In this document: positions 48,900 to 61,054 of the stretch, piece after piece | Numbering within the stretch: the stretch's first letter is position 1 | Layout of the letters: every line of letters starts with the position of its first letter | DNA from: Rhea pennata | Lineage: Eukaryota; Chordata; Aves; Rheiformes; Rheidae | NCBI RefSeq assembly: GCF_028389875.1 | Contig: NC_084667.1 | Location: 60,986,570 to 61,050,569, forward strand | DNA length: 64,000 nucleotides | Direction of reading: 5' to 3' | Translations under genes and position numbers: made by a program | Notes under the pieces: model-generated | The model's database searches: none | Seen by the model: only the letters and a program-made list of their open reading frames with translations | What the model was told of the DNA's origin: nothing

Positions 48900-49427
48900 T
48901 TCAAGGCTCTTGTTGAAAGGCTTCCTCATTTTTAATATTTTCCACTGTTTAACCACAAGTGCAACAACAGAGTGCATGTATGAGGATCTGAAAACGTACT
49001 TCCTGATTAAGTAATGATTTAAACAAGAAGAATAGGTCCCACATTGTTCTCCTCAGTAGAGATCTCTTTTTTTTCCACCTCAGAAGACACAACTGGTTCT
49101 GAATTTGTATGAGGAAAAGGGCTGGTCCAAAAAAATGAGCTTTTAAGATTTCAGTTTGGCTCAAAGTAAATGACAATTTTTTGATCATATCTTTAACAAA
49201 GAAGGTTTTTAATGATGATAGTGGTGGGCAAATTTTCTAACAGGAGACAAACAGAAATCTCTTCTAGTGAAAACACATTAGAAGTATCCCTTCTGTAGAG
49301 TCCTCAAGGGCTTGATGGCTCTTGCACTGTGACAAAACTCCCAAAGGATGTCACCATGTGAATAGCTTGTTGTACTGTGCAGCCTGCAGCTGATCTTGGG
49401 AATTTCTTATTTGCTGCCAGCAGACTG

Positions 49428-50540
49428 CTAGCTACCATCTGCTTGGTCGTTGCCATTATTACAGGTCTTCTGAATGTCAGATGAATTTGGTACTTTGTTT
49501 TCTTCTCTCTGTTCTCCTTCCTGTGATTCTTTTTCCATTTTCAATTTGCCACTCTCAGTCCTGTGATTAATGGATGAATTCAGCTTGGATGAGTTCAATC
49601 TCCATCTTCTCAGATTCCCGTAGAAATCTTTTCTGACATTTTCACTAACCAACACATAGATGATTGGATCAGCAATGCTGTTTGCAGTGGATAAACACAG
49701 AAATACTGTAAAAACTGAATATATATCTCTTTCAAATGGACATGAACAACTTTGATGAAACATAAAGTAGATGGATCTTATTAGAAGTACCACATGGTAG
49801 GGAGCAAAGCAGATCAGGAAAATGACAATAATGGCGATAGCCAGATACTTCACTTTGGCTTTTTGGTGACAGCTCAAGCTGGTGCTTGTTTTTGTACTTT
49901 GGAAAATTTTGTAGTTTGTGAAAATGAGGATTGTGAAAGGTATGGCAAATCCAAACAGAAATCTGGCAAAATTGAAAGAAGCCAATTTTGTGTCAAGGGG
50001 GAAAGTTTCAAAGCAGGTCACGTTATTCAGATCCGGTGGATTATCTTCCATAGAAAATACGGGGCTGTGGATTATTGCAACTATAGCAAAGAGAAAACAT
50101 ACTATTAGGATTGCTTTTCTCTGTCCCCTTTTGCCCCTTGATTCCAAAGCATACACCAATGCCACATAACGATCCACAGAAATGCAGCACAAGAGCAGAA
50201 TGCTGATGTATATGTTGCAGAAAAAGATGAATCCTGTAACTCTGCAAGCACTTAGACCCATTTTCCAGTGATGCTCATCATGGACATAGATAATCCAGAG
50301 AGGCAAGGTACTCAAATACATCAGTTCACACAATGATAAACTGAAAATGTAGATGGCTATTACTTTATTCCTTTGGATTTGTACAAACGTAAGCAGGGAA
50401 GTTAAGCAATTTGCTGGAAGTCCTATGGCAAAAACAATGCTATAAACAGCAACTAGAAGTGTCTTGCTGTCTTTGAAGGGCATTTCTGGGCAAATGGAGA
50501 TATTCTTCATGATGATGCCACAGGCAACAGAATCTCCCAT
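49428..50540 (-). CDS. GPR132: G protein-coupled receptor 132 (G2A), 370 aa
   Basis: Class A GPCR of the proton-sensing/lysolipid-related group (GPR4, GPR65, GPR68, GPR132); in mammals it acts at the plasma membrane, mainly in leukocytes. Approximate membrane segments: 28-52, 60-85, 98-123, 142-163, 188-212, 231-257 and 274-298. Visible landmarks: GLPANCL in TM1 (N44); E72 where most class A receptors have Asp; FFCNIYISIL in TM3 with DRY at 123-125; C99 paired with C176; FAPYHVVLL in TM6; DPIIY at 291-295 in TM7. N13 and N173 are N-glycosylation sequons. The top of TM2/ECL1 carries HDEHH (87-91). The C-tail (299-370) is long, hydrophilic and differs from mammals. An acceptor, CTGATATTCAG, places the exon start at 50563. 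The first ATG in the exon was chosen, but the exon has no in-frame stop upstream, so an upstream exon could add residues. Confidence 0.97.
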   Translation of the reverse strand: MGDSVACGIIMKNISICPEMPFKDSKTLLVAVYSIVFAIGLPANCLTSLLTFVQIQRNKVIAIYIFSLSLCELMYLSTLPLWIIYVHDEHHWKMGLSACRVTGFIFFCNIYISILLLCCISVDRYVALVYALESRGKRGQRKAILIVCFLFAIVAIIHSPVFSMEDNPPDLNNVTCFETFPLDTKLASFNFARFLFGFAIPFTILIFTNYKIFQSTKTSTSLSCHQKAKVKYLAIAIIVIFLICFAPYHVVLLIRSIYFMFHQSCSCPFERDIYSVFTVFLCLSTANSIADPIIYVLVSENVRKDFYGNLRRWRLNSSKLNSSINHRTESGKLKMEKESQEGEQREENKVPNSSDIQKTCNNGNDQADGS

Positions 50541-50939
50541 GATTTTTTCCCAAATGATGTTTCCTGAATATCAGAAGACAAGATAGGAAGTTAGCATTTA
50601 CATCACTTAAAAATGTGTCAGTAAAGATTATGGTCCCTTCGGTGCCAGCAGGGCATGGCAGAGGAATGAACGGGATACTTGTCTTGGGAAAACATCTAAG
50701 ACGGGTAAGTTTTCTAAGACCTGCTGGTCTCTTGCAGTTTCCTAGGAGCCAGTTCTGATATGCTTCCAGGAAAGAATGTCTTTCTTTGCAAGGAATTTTG
50801 TGACTACAGCATGCCTGTTCACTAGGATAGGATGTTGGGGTACCATCCTACCTCATAAATAAGACAGAGCTGCTGATCAATTACTAAAGTCACTTCTGGA
50901 GGAAACTGAGGGCATTGTCATAAAAAAAAATAGTAAAAA

Positions 50940-51290
50940 TTGCCAAGGGGAGATTTCAGAGGCAGACTTCTGAAAGAAGCTATCATTTATGGTCACACGG
51001 CGGAGCTGTCCAAAGCGGGCAGAGGTGGTTATGGCATCATAGACTATGCTTCCCTAGCATACACGAATCAGAATCAGGCCACTGATACGTACTTTTACAC
51101 TGTAATACAACATAGTGGTTCAGACCTAGATAGTTCACCCCCCCCACACCAAGTAACTGCAGCTGAAGAATATAAACTTGTAGTGTTACATAACACTCAA
51201 TGTAGTATGTCAGCCAAACTGCCTATCACATTTTTTGATACCTCTGGGAAACAGGAAATAAAGGTAGTGAGAGGTAGTAAACAAGACTGA
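50940..51290 (+). other. Unassigned 116-codon open frame
   Basis: The conceptual product is not low-complexity and has an even amino-acid mix (for example RGGYGIIDYASLAYTNQ), unlike most chance frames in this AT-rich DNA. I recognise no family, signal peptide or domain. It follows an A-rich stretch and is itself followed by an A-rich degenerate repeat. It may be a chance frame or the remnant of a mobile element, and it is not claimed as a gene. Confidence 0.2.
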
Positions 51291-51304
51291 AGAGAAGAAT
51301 GTAA

Positions 51305-51390
51305 AAAATTAAGAATAAAAAATATAAGAATAAGAATATATAATAAGAATAAAAATTTAAGAATAAGACTATAAATTTAAGAAATAGAGG
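51305..51390. repeat. Degenerate (AAGAATA)n-type A-rich repeat
   Basis: Imperfect copies of TAAGAATA and AAATTTAAGAATA recur for about 85 bp. Confidence 0.8.
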
Positions 51391-53669
51391 TGAAGAAAAT
51401 TAAAGCTCTTTTAACAGGAGTGATTACAAAGAACTCCACCTTTCCAAGACTACTATACACAAGAGCAGACTTGGCATTTGGTTAGTGTTAAGTAGTGCTA
51501 GGAGAAGAATTTCTAGCAAAGTCACATAAAGATTTCCACACAGGAATCTCTTCCATGTGAAGAGAGGAATCTGGAGCTAGATTGGCCATAACTGTGGTGT
51601 GTGCCCTTAATAATTCTACTTTGCTGTATTTCGAGGTGAAGCTTCCTCTGTGTAAAGCCCTTAATAAAAAGAGGCCTTGTCTAGCCTAATATTTTTGGGC
51701 TTTCTCCTCTAAGGTGGATACCTGCTCCAAGGAGCAGTCAGGTAGCTCTGCAAGGAGGAATTGTGTTGAGAGAGTTTGAATCCCTTCAGACAGAGAAGGG
51801 GCATGAGCATGGCTAGTCCATGTTGTAGATGAGCAATTCCTTTAACGCTGAGTTCATGCAGGGTGGAAGGTAGCTTTTGGCATCCTCTGAACATTCATTT
51901 GTTGTTTGTTGGGGCCATTCCTGAGCAGACCAAGGTGAAGCAGACCGATCCCTGTGCAGCAGGAACCTGGATTCTCTCCCCTCTCTCCGGGAGGATAGAT
52001 GAGCTAGTTGGGCCATGCCTTTCCCTCTGTGTCTGCAAGAGCTGCATAAGCAGCTTCACCCTGAATGCCAAAGGCACCTGCCATGCAAGGTCCCTATAGC
52101 CTGAAAGGTTATCAGGTGCTCTGACTCATCTTACTTACCGTGTAGTGAGAACAATACAAGAATGTAGACATAGACTTAGTTGGTGAGACCCTCACAGCAG
52201 CAAAGTGCTAGCCACAGCCATCCCTACATAGCAACACGTGTTTTCCTGGAGCTTGATGAGCTTGTTTACAGCAAGCAGCCCAATACAGTCAGAGTCTGCT
52301 CAATGACAGCAGCTTTTGAGCACAGATAAGTTTCCAGTTCTGACAAGCAAGCAGATGAAGCACTGGCAGACTGAGATGTCATCCTATGCGGTACCTGATG
52401 TCCTTGGTACCAGCAGCAGAGTAAGCTGTTCCTCAGGATGAAGACTTGGAATGGGGCCTCTGTAGACAGAGGAATTGAAAAAGTTCTGCTTGTGGGGGAG
52501 AGGCACACTGGAGGGTACAATCGTGCTCTGCGGCAACCTTCCACTTCCCTCTGCGGCAAACCATGCTTCACTTGCTTGACACGTTGACAAGGTTTAGCAG
52601 GCAGTGGTTGCTGCTTTACTCCTGCTCCTGCCAAGTGCTAATGGGCCACATCTTCCCTTGTCTGCAAATATGACTGTCCAGCGCCCAACATACTTGTTCA
52701 GATACTCTCAAGGGGGACTTGAAGTTTCCTTCAGTTTTAAATGACCCATCTTAAGAATAACCAAACAAGAGGATCCTCTCTGCTATGTATGGGGAAGACT
52801 GCACAGTAGGGAACAGGGCTTGCATAGAGTTTTTTGCATGAGAAGTTGTAAAGCTAATTCTCTTCTTTCCTCCCAATGCAAGCGTACCCCTACCTAGTGT
52901 TAACTTCAAAAAATGATGGTTGCAATAAGGGATGGTAGCAATATTAGTTTCTACTGCCTCTGGGAGTCTGCCACATTTGGAGAAGGAGGAGAGGACTGCC
53001 TTCAGCCAGCTACCAAACAGCTGTGGAGAGGGGATAAAAAAACACTTCTAAATTTCTGCATCAGCAGAGATTCTGTGGCCAGATCCCTCATCTGGAACAT
53101 GACATATGAGGTCTTGTCCTCTACTCAGATATGTTCCGCAGACTCGAAAGTCATTGCACACCTGCGTAATAGAAAGCTGTCTTGGAGACCTCCATTTCTA
53201 GGCAGAGGCAGAGCAGGTGAATAATAACCAAGGGAGACAGAGACAGCCAAGATGGGGCCACTGCGCACCTGAAAGTCGTCTCAGTTACTCAGTCTATGTT
53301 AAGCGCCTTAGCATAAAAAATCTTTAAAAGTAGAACATCTGTTTGCCTCCCCTCCCCCAGGCTTTGCATAGGTTTCTTGATCTGATGTTTGTTTGAATAT
53401 TCTCCTTGTTTTACTGCCTAGGCCTGTTGTCTGCTGCTTGTTGTTTGAAGGCATACTTCCCCGAGAGGTACCCGTAACACCAGCAAGCAACTGGTGATGG
53501 TGCAGAGCAGGAAGGAAGTGGTAGACAAGTTATTCTGTAGACACATGCTTCCCAGTGTTTCTTTCTCTTGCCTCCTACCTTTGCCTCCTCTCATCCCACT
53601 GTCTCCTCGCTTTCTCCAGGCCTCTCTTTCTAGACTTGGGTTTTTGGCCTCCTCCTGTTTCCCCAGGAC

Positions 53670-53702
53670 AGTATGTGTATTTGTATGTGTGTGTGTGTGT
53701 GG
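53670..53702. repeat. GT microsatellite
   Basis: An interrupted GTATGTGTATTT leader is followed by about nine GT units. Confidence 0.9.
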
Positions 53703-55601
53703 AAGGGAGAGAAGGGGAGAGAAGTATGGAGCCTAATTCACCTGGCAGCACCGCCTCTCTCCTGTTTTTGTGCCTCCTCCCCCCTGCACAGCCACGGCAC
53801 TGAGCCTGCTGCTTCCTCTCTGCGCCACACAGTTCATGAGGAAGGTCTGCAGGCACTGGCGGGGGTGGCTAGAAAGGGGCTGGGAGCCCAGTGCTGCTGC
53901 TTGCTCACTCTCTTTCACTCTCACCAAGCCCTCATGGCTTTGCTCTGTTGCTTCTCTTCTCAGGAGGAGCCCCAGGGGGGCAGCAAGGGGTATTGCAAGG
54001 CCACAGATGTTGCTGACTGCCTCAGATGATGCCGTTTCAGAGCGCAGCCATACCAGTCTGAGCGGCCACCATCATGTTTCCCTCTGCCTTGCCTCTGGTC
54101 AGTGCCTTGCCTAACCCTGCAGGGAGTAGATTAGTGGCAAACTTGTCCCTTCTTTTTCATCTGTGTTAGTTTTCTTCATGTTCACATTTCTGAATTGGCT
54201 CACTAGGGTCAAAGCAGCACCCATGCTGGCACAAGGAAATCAGTAGCACATGGCCAAAGGTAGAGCAGGGAGGGACTGTACTGACAGCAGCTTAGCCATA
54301 ACGTGAACTGCACTCTCCGTAACTCTTCAAAGGCACCCCAATCTCGACTGGCTAATTAGGGGCCTCTGCACTGGAGTTACTCTACTGGGACCAGGAGCCT
54401 TCTTTGTGTGTACTGTAAATCTGAAGCAAAGCATGTCAGGTAAACAGTGCTTCTGGCTGCTTGAGTTACGTGGCAGACAGCAACTCAACCACATCACTCG
54501 TTTGTTTGCTATTATGTTAAAAACTTAGCTGTTAAGCATGAATTGTGGGCCTTTGTGAGCCTGTCATCTTAGAACTTAATGCTTCAGCTTTAAAGATCTT
54601 CACTGGAGTCTGGACTGAAGGAGAAAAGGGACTGGGAGGTGCAGACTTGATTGGCTTCATGGAGATCTGATGCTGCTCATTTAGGCCAGTTATGCATTTG
54701 GCATTTGTATCGGTATATCTGATCTTTTTTCAGAGTCTGAAGTGGTTTTACTAATACAAAGGTGTAAAGAGGGAAGTGAAAACAAGGGGGAAAGCAGAAG
54801 GCTTTATTTTGCTGTTGTCTGTTGTTTATTAGCTACTCATATAAAACTGTTTTAGTTTCCAGCAGGTAAGTTTGGAGTGATAAAACAGCTCCCACTAGGG
54901 AAGGTAGAAAAGAAAATTGCAGATGCGGTTGCAGGGAAGAGAGAGAAAGGTAGAAAAAAGCACAACAGTAAAATAAAACATCATTTGAGAATCTTTGGAT
55001 TAATTCACCTGAGATAGGAAAGGCAGAAGAGAAAAAGAACACAGTGAAATCCATAGCATGAGTACAATTAGATCAGCAAAGTACCTTATGATTTAGTTAC
55101 GATTTTTATTTCTAAGCATTGGGGTACTTATGTGGATATTAAGAATAATTTTAAAAGTCCAGCCACATTGATAATGATTAAGATAAAAACAAAACAACTT
55201 TCCTCTCACCCTCAATATTTGGAAAGGATATCAACCTGCATGCATTAAAGCTTAAGCCAACCTTTAACAAAGGAGGGCCTGAGTTTCTCCTGTGGGGTTT
55301 TGTGTGCTTCACTCAGTAGCATCTGGTACTGTAACTGTTTTAGGTAAGCTTACTGACATGATGTCTGCCTGATCACTCAAATCTAGTATCGTAAGTCCTC
55401 AATTCCTAAATATGACTGATGTGCTACCCACTGTACTCATCACCAGCAAAATCAATCTCATTCTAAACCTAGGCTTCTTTTCCTTGTGCAGAACCTACAT
55501 TGCCTATCTGTAAAGTTTTCAACCACTGGCTTTTGTGTTTTCCATTACTTTAATAGAAAGTAAGAAATTGCTGTGGATCATTGCTCCACTATTATTGTAT
55601 A

Positions 55602-55625
55602 AATCCACTATTATAATAGTGGATT
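55602..55625. repeat. Perfect 24-bp palindrome
   Basis: AATCCACTATTA is followed at once by its exact reverse complement. A partial direct copy of the left half (TCCACTATTATTG) lies about 20 bases to the left. Confidence 0.95.
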
Positions 55626-58600
55626 ATTTGCTATTCTTGAAAGTAAGAATTGTGCTTATGGTATCTTTATGGATGAAAATGAAGTAATGACTTGTAAGCC
55701 CAGAGTGTCAGTGGGCTTGTTTGTTGGTTTTGTTTTTTTACCATTAGCAAAAAATAAATTAGTAGATAGAGCCATACCTACCAGCAAGTCTCATCATGTA
55801 AATGGAAAGCAGCAATAGCTGCATTCAGACACCCAACAGACTGACCATTTTTACTCACATACACAAGGTGGTGGGATTTTAAAACTGTTTAGGTCAAACA
55901 TCCTGTAGAAAAAAAAATGTGTCTTAAAGCTACAGGACTATACTGGGAATGCAGTCTGAACACAAACCCATCTTAAAAAGTCTATTTCTACTGTAGCTTG
56001 ATCAGGAGGAAACCACTGATGGGATTTGAATCTAGAGTCAAATAAAGATTGTGTATGAAGCATATTTGATGCCTAGTCATCAAAGAAACTCCAGATAAGT
56101 CGTGAAGGACAAAACTGGCAGATTTCATGTATTTTTGAGATTCCCATTTGAGTTTTACCTTCTTCTGCGTACTACCTGGCTATTGAGACCATGGGGAAGA
56201 CTCTTAAGAAAGAAGAAAGCCTCTAAGAAGCCTGCTGCTGTACTAAGCATGGCATATGCTATGTTTTGATCATGAAGTGTAGTCATTTGATGATCAAGTA
56301 GGTTTTTTGATAGAAGTAAGCACTCGTACTTACACTAATCTTCAACTATGACACATCAGACAGAGAGCACTGTGGTGAAAGCAGATAATCTCTCTGTTGA
56401 CTAATGCTGGTTGAAAGAAGCTATGAAGCATCTGTAGGCTACTGCCAGGAACAGCAAATAGGTGCTGTGAGGAAGCAGTGGGAACATGGGATTAGTTTTA
56501 CAGCCTTATTATATAACTCTATGTTGCCAATATAAGCAATGGTAAAAAAAGAACACATTTGTCAGAAGAGAGAAAATATTCATCATCTGCCACCATTTCT
56601 GATGAGAGGAAGGTGTTTGATTTATCTAGTGATATCCTGTTGTTAATACATGTGAACTCTCAGTAACTAGAGATTTTAAATACCTGTATGGGGGTGTTTA
56701 AAAATCATCACACATTCACCCTCCCCCTAGTATACCACTGAATTTATTATTTTGCTAAAACAAGCAGCTGTGGTGGCAGTGAGGTGAGATGTCGCATAAT
56801 TCAAATTTGACTAAGGACTTGGTTAAAAATGATGATCCTCCTATAAATTGGGCATGTGAGTGTCATGTTTTACTAACTTTGGTAAGGGACTGCAAGGGAA
56901 TAAAAAAGAATTTCCAAAGAGAAATTCCAGAAGAAAAGAGAGAAGTGTGTGAATTAAAGCTTTTGCTACAGAGTCTAAACCTTATTCAACACATGTAAAA
57001 GTAGGCAAAACTAAATACCTGTCATACGGGGTGGCAGGTGAGTGGGTAGGGGAAGTTCACAGAAGAAAAACAGGCTCCCAGATCCTCCATACCGGTGGAC
57101 ATTTTTTTCCCCTTCTCATGATTCTGAGGCCGTGATTAATGATTTTGAGACTTTTGGAACTGGCAACATTTCATAGTCCTCAAGCTGTGAGCACATAAGA
57201 GACCAACTGTTGCAAAGCAGATTTACTTCCTAGCATCTACAAGGTTGTCTAGAAAATGTACCACAGTCAGAAGAATTAGTTCATCAGCCATCAGGAACCC
57301 CAGAAATGGTGTCATGAATTGCAGACTAAACTATAAAGCCCATCCTGTTAAAAGGTTGAAGAATGAATAGATTTTGGAGTAGATATAATGAAAGTAAATA
57401 GCTGAGGAACAGCCCCAAAACTGGCAAGTCTTCTGCTACCCTTTCACACCTTCTCCCCCAGACATGAAAGCAATTCATGCTTGATGCCTCCTTAAAGTTG
57501 TCACAGCTCTATTTCGTAGCCTTGGCAGTGGAGGGGATTTAAATAAGGCTCCTGTTATCTGAATGGCATCATTTAAAAATCCTTTCTATGCAGAAATCAA
57601 AGTCCTGAGTAAAAAGCCTCAAGTCTGTGAGTGAGAAAGCAAAGGACAACCACAGCCATCCTGCAGCCAGAAGAGAGACTTGTCCCATCCATGAAGAGCT
57701 GGACTGCATCATGTACCGAGATGTGAACATTCAATCTCATCAGTCACAGTCAGGCAGGGAGATCAGCATGGGAATGGCATAGTCATGCACATAGCCCTTA
57801 CTTGGTACCCCATAACTCTTTGCTCCTGGATCCACAGTGTCCATGGGCCTCTTAGATTCTGAAGGAGGCTGTGTAACTATTGCTACAACACAGAGCAATG
57901 TTGTTGTAAAGGAAGCAGGTAAAGGGCATGTTTTTAGTGGACATCTGCTTATCTTACCTTGTGGTTAATTTCTTTGCTTCTAAGATAGCTGTGGATTTTG
58001 GCTGGCCAATGGCTATGTTTGTTTGCCTGTATTGGTTTGTCTTTACTAAAGGCCAGTAGGTGCTTCCAACCACAGTTTGGTCTTGTGTGCTGTTGGTCCG
58101 TCACCACTTAGCCCTGCTCTGATCTCCATTAATGACCTTGGTGGCCTCCTGCCATCCTGTAATTGCTTGTCCCCATTTCCCTATATGTAGTCTGTGCATT
58201 GCCACAGTTTGTTCTTGCCTTTCACAATCCCACTGCTGCTTTCCCTGTCTTTGCCCCAAGTCAGTTAGTGGTTTTCAATCCACTGCTGTCCCAGATCTAT
58301 AAATGGTAACTATCACTCTTCTGTTGCTCAAGTTCCCACAGAAGCCAGAGGATGCTGGCTCAGGGGGACAAAAGCATCCAACATCACCAGGCAGTGACAC
58401 TTGCAGAAAATATTTATTCATAACTAAACACATCTGTTGATCAAATTCACAGATTCATAAGCTTCCCCTCTTTCTGCACTGACAGTTCTGCTGCAATAGT
58501 GACAGTTACAGGGATTTTAGGCTTTTCCTACATTTCTAGGGTATAGTTGTCCCTTTCATCCTCCTGAAATACCCCAGTTAGAGTATGGCATAGCAGTACT

Positions 58601-61023
58601 CAGAAGGGTGAACATAGACATAGGATATTGCTCTCAGCCAGTAGTAAGAAAATGCAAAGACAGTGTGGAGCTTTGACCTTGTGATCCTGGATTAGCATTC
58701 TGCCTCAGAGTACTCACTGATCTTGGCACCGCTGCAGTGCATCTGTGTTGGAACCACTCTAACGTGGCTGTTTCACTGATGGGCATTCTGATGCTCATAG
58801 TATCATCAGTGCTAAAAGTGAAGGGAAAAAACAGAGCAAAAAGACCTCCAGAATGATCTTATGGCCTACCAGACTTGGACACATCGACATATTCCTTGTC
58901 ACTGAGAATTCTAGCTAATTTCCCCCCAGATTTTTCTCTTTTAACCTAAAGTGAATGTGGCTGAGCAGGTGGGATCTGCAAAGTGCTATGGAAACCACAG
59001 CTTCTCCTATTCTTGAAACAATGCTATTTTTAACAGAGCAGTTGAAGATAATAGTTACATCTGCTCTGAACCCAGACATCAATATTTCCTCCTTTTCCAT
59101 TTACCCTGAAACTCATTTTCTTTGTTCCTTCTTGTCCTGTGATTCACTCTCAACTAATTGAAGAACTAGTGTTTTTCTTTTACGCCAACTGGGTCACTTC
59201 CTATAGAGTCAGCTCACATACCAGCAGTAGAGTTTTTCCCTTGAAGACTTTGGTTATACCATCAAAAACTGTGGCACTCAGATTCCTCTTTGCAGATGAT
59301 GTGCCTCTGACATGTATGAGCCCACTCCCTTGTCTGCTAAATCTCCTTCTATTGTGCCTAGTCCAAACTCTCAGTTGCAAGCTGTTCCAGCTGTTCATTT
59401 ATACAACATCTACCACAATGAGCATCTCATTCTCGGCCCTTTGACTCTACAGTGAAGTATTTTAATGCAAAATCTCAGCTACCAGATATTCTCTGAAGTG
59501 TCCATCTTTAGGGATATCAAAATCTTACATTGTTTCAGATAGACCCTGTTCTGAATTTCCCACATTTCTTGGACTATTCCCCTCTGGTAAGACCATGTTC
59601 AGATGTGCACTGAAATAACCCACTTCATTTTCCCATTCTGAGAATCAATACTGAACCCTTAATGTTTACTGGCTTCATTCCTGGAGAACCAAATCATGTT
59701 ACACTCCCTGCTCGACCAACAGCACTAGACAGATCTGAACTTTAAATGTGTTTGCTAGTATGTTTCTGCACTTAACACTGTGGTTTAAAAACAGCCTTGA
59801 CTCACAAAGGCAGAAAAGATCAAAGTAGTGATAGTGTAAGAGTCAGATTCTGTCAAGCCTGACAACTCTTTACAGAAAACAGCTATAAAGATTATGGGAT
59901 TTCTGCAAGTATGATGGGATCCTTGGCTACCTCCTTCTCCAATGCTCTGGAATAAGCCCAGCATATGAGGCAAGACAGAGAGAAAATAGTATTCCCAGTA
60001 TATGCTGGTCCTGAAAGGGTTCAGCTTAAAGCTAGGTTTTTCATACATTAGGGCACACCCCACTGAGAAGACAAAACACAAGGCAGAGGGACGTGAGAAG
60101 GTGTCCCACTCGATCAACCCTGCTAGACCTGTGCTGGCTCTGTGCATGAGACACGCACAGCTCCCCTGGAGCTGGGAGTAGTGTGGAGACATCAAAGTGC
60201 TTGTGGACAGTCAGTGAGTCAGTACAGAGAGAAAAAAAGGCTAAAAGGAGATAAAAATAACCTCATGTGGAAAGAGGGATATTTGTTAGTTTCGACACTG
60301 AACTGCACATTGCTTTAGATAGTTATGCCCCATGCACCCTGAGAGCACAACAGGATTGTATTAAGTAACAAGAAGAGGCAGATAAAGCTCAAACCAGTGC
60401 TGAGCTCATGCCAGATGCACAGGCATTAAGTCACAGAGAGAAACTTGTTGTCACGTTGTTTGGCACAGCAGTTACTGCAACCATCAATCTAGCCACATTC
60501 CTGTTGCACTGAGATCCCAACTGCTCATATAAACAGTGGCATCCCTGTCAGGCATGACCTTCTCTGTAGCCGCAGCAATACTTCTTTCCTCTTCCCCAGC
60601 TCTTTCTCATTTGAGAACCACTGATGTACACACACTTTTGCAGCCCTTCCTATTCAAAAATAAAAGAACCCTGCTGGGAAGGTGAAATTACTCTGAACAA
60701 AGCTGTGAAATTTCCATTTCAGCTCAAAAATGGTACTGAATTTGCCAGGGCAACCAGAAATAGCTGAAACACTACCCTCAAACACTACTTTAACAGCAGT
60801 GCCAGTTACGTGATCATGATGATGCTCTAAAGTCAATGTCTCAGAGAGGCATGGGAAATGCTGAAGCTGAAAGAGGTTCTCTGCAGTTTCAGGCAGACAT
60901 TTCTGCAAAGGTGGGGGAGTGCTCAGTTCATACTATGAGTAATTGTTTGGATGTTAGTGTTCTGTATATCGAAAACTTCTCTGAGGAAAATCATCTTTGC
61001 CTTACTGCTAAGAAGAGAATATG

Positions 61024-61028
<5 letters not shown>

Positions 61029-61054
<26 letters not shown>
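61029..61054 (-). repeat. Poly(T) run, 26 bases
   Basis: A T26 homopolymer. It could be a minus-strand poly(A) tail, but the sequence to its right matches no element I recognise. Confidence 0.9.

Noticed and set aside
51560-51730. Possible LTR remnant (AATAAA followed by a T/C-rich stretch)
   Set aside because: No TG...CA ends, target duplication, primer-binding site or internal retroviral frame could be seen.
59785-60195. 136-codon minus-strand frame
   Set aside because: No recognisable family. It looks like chance.
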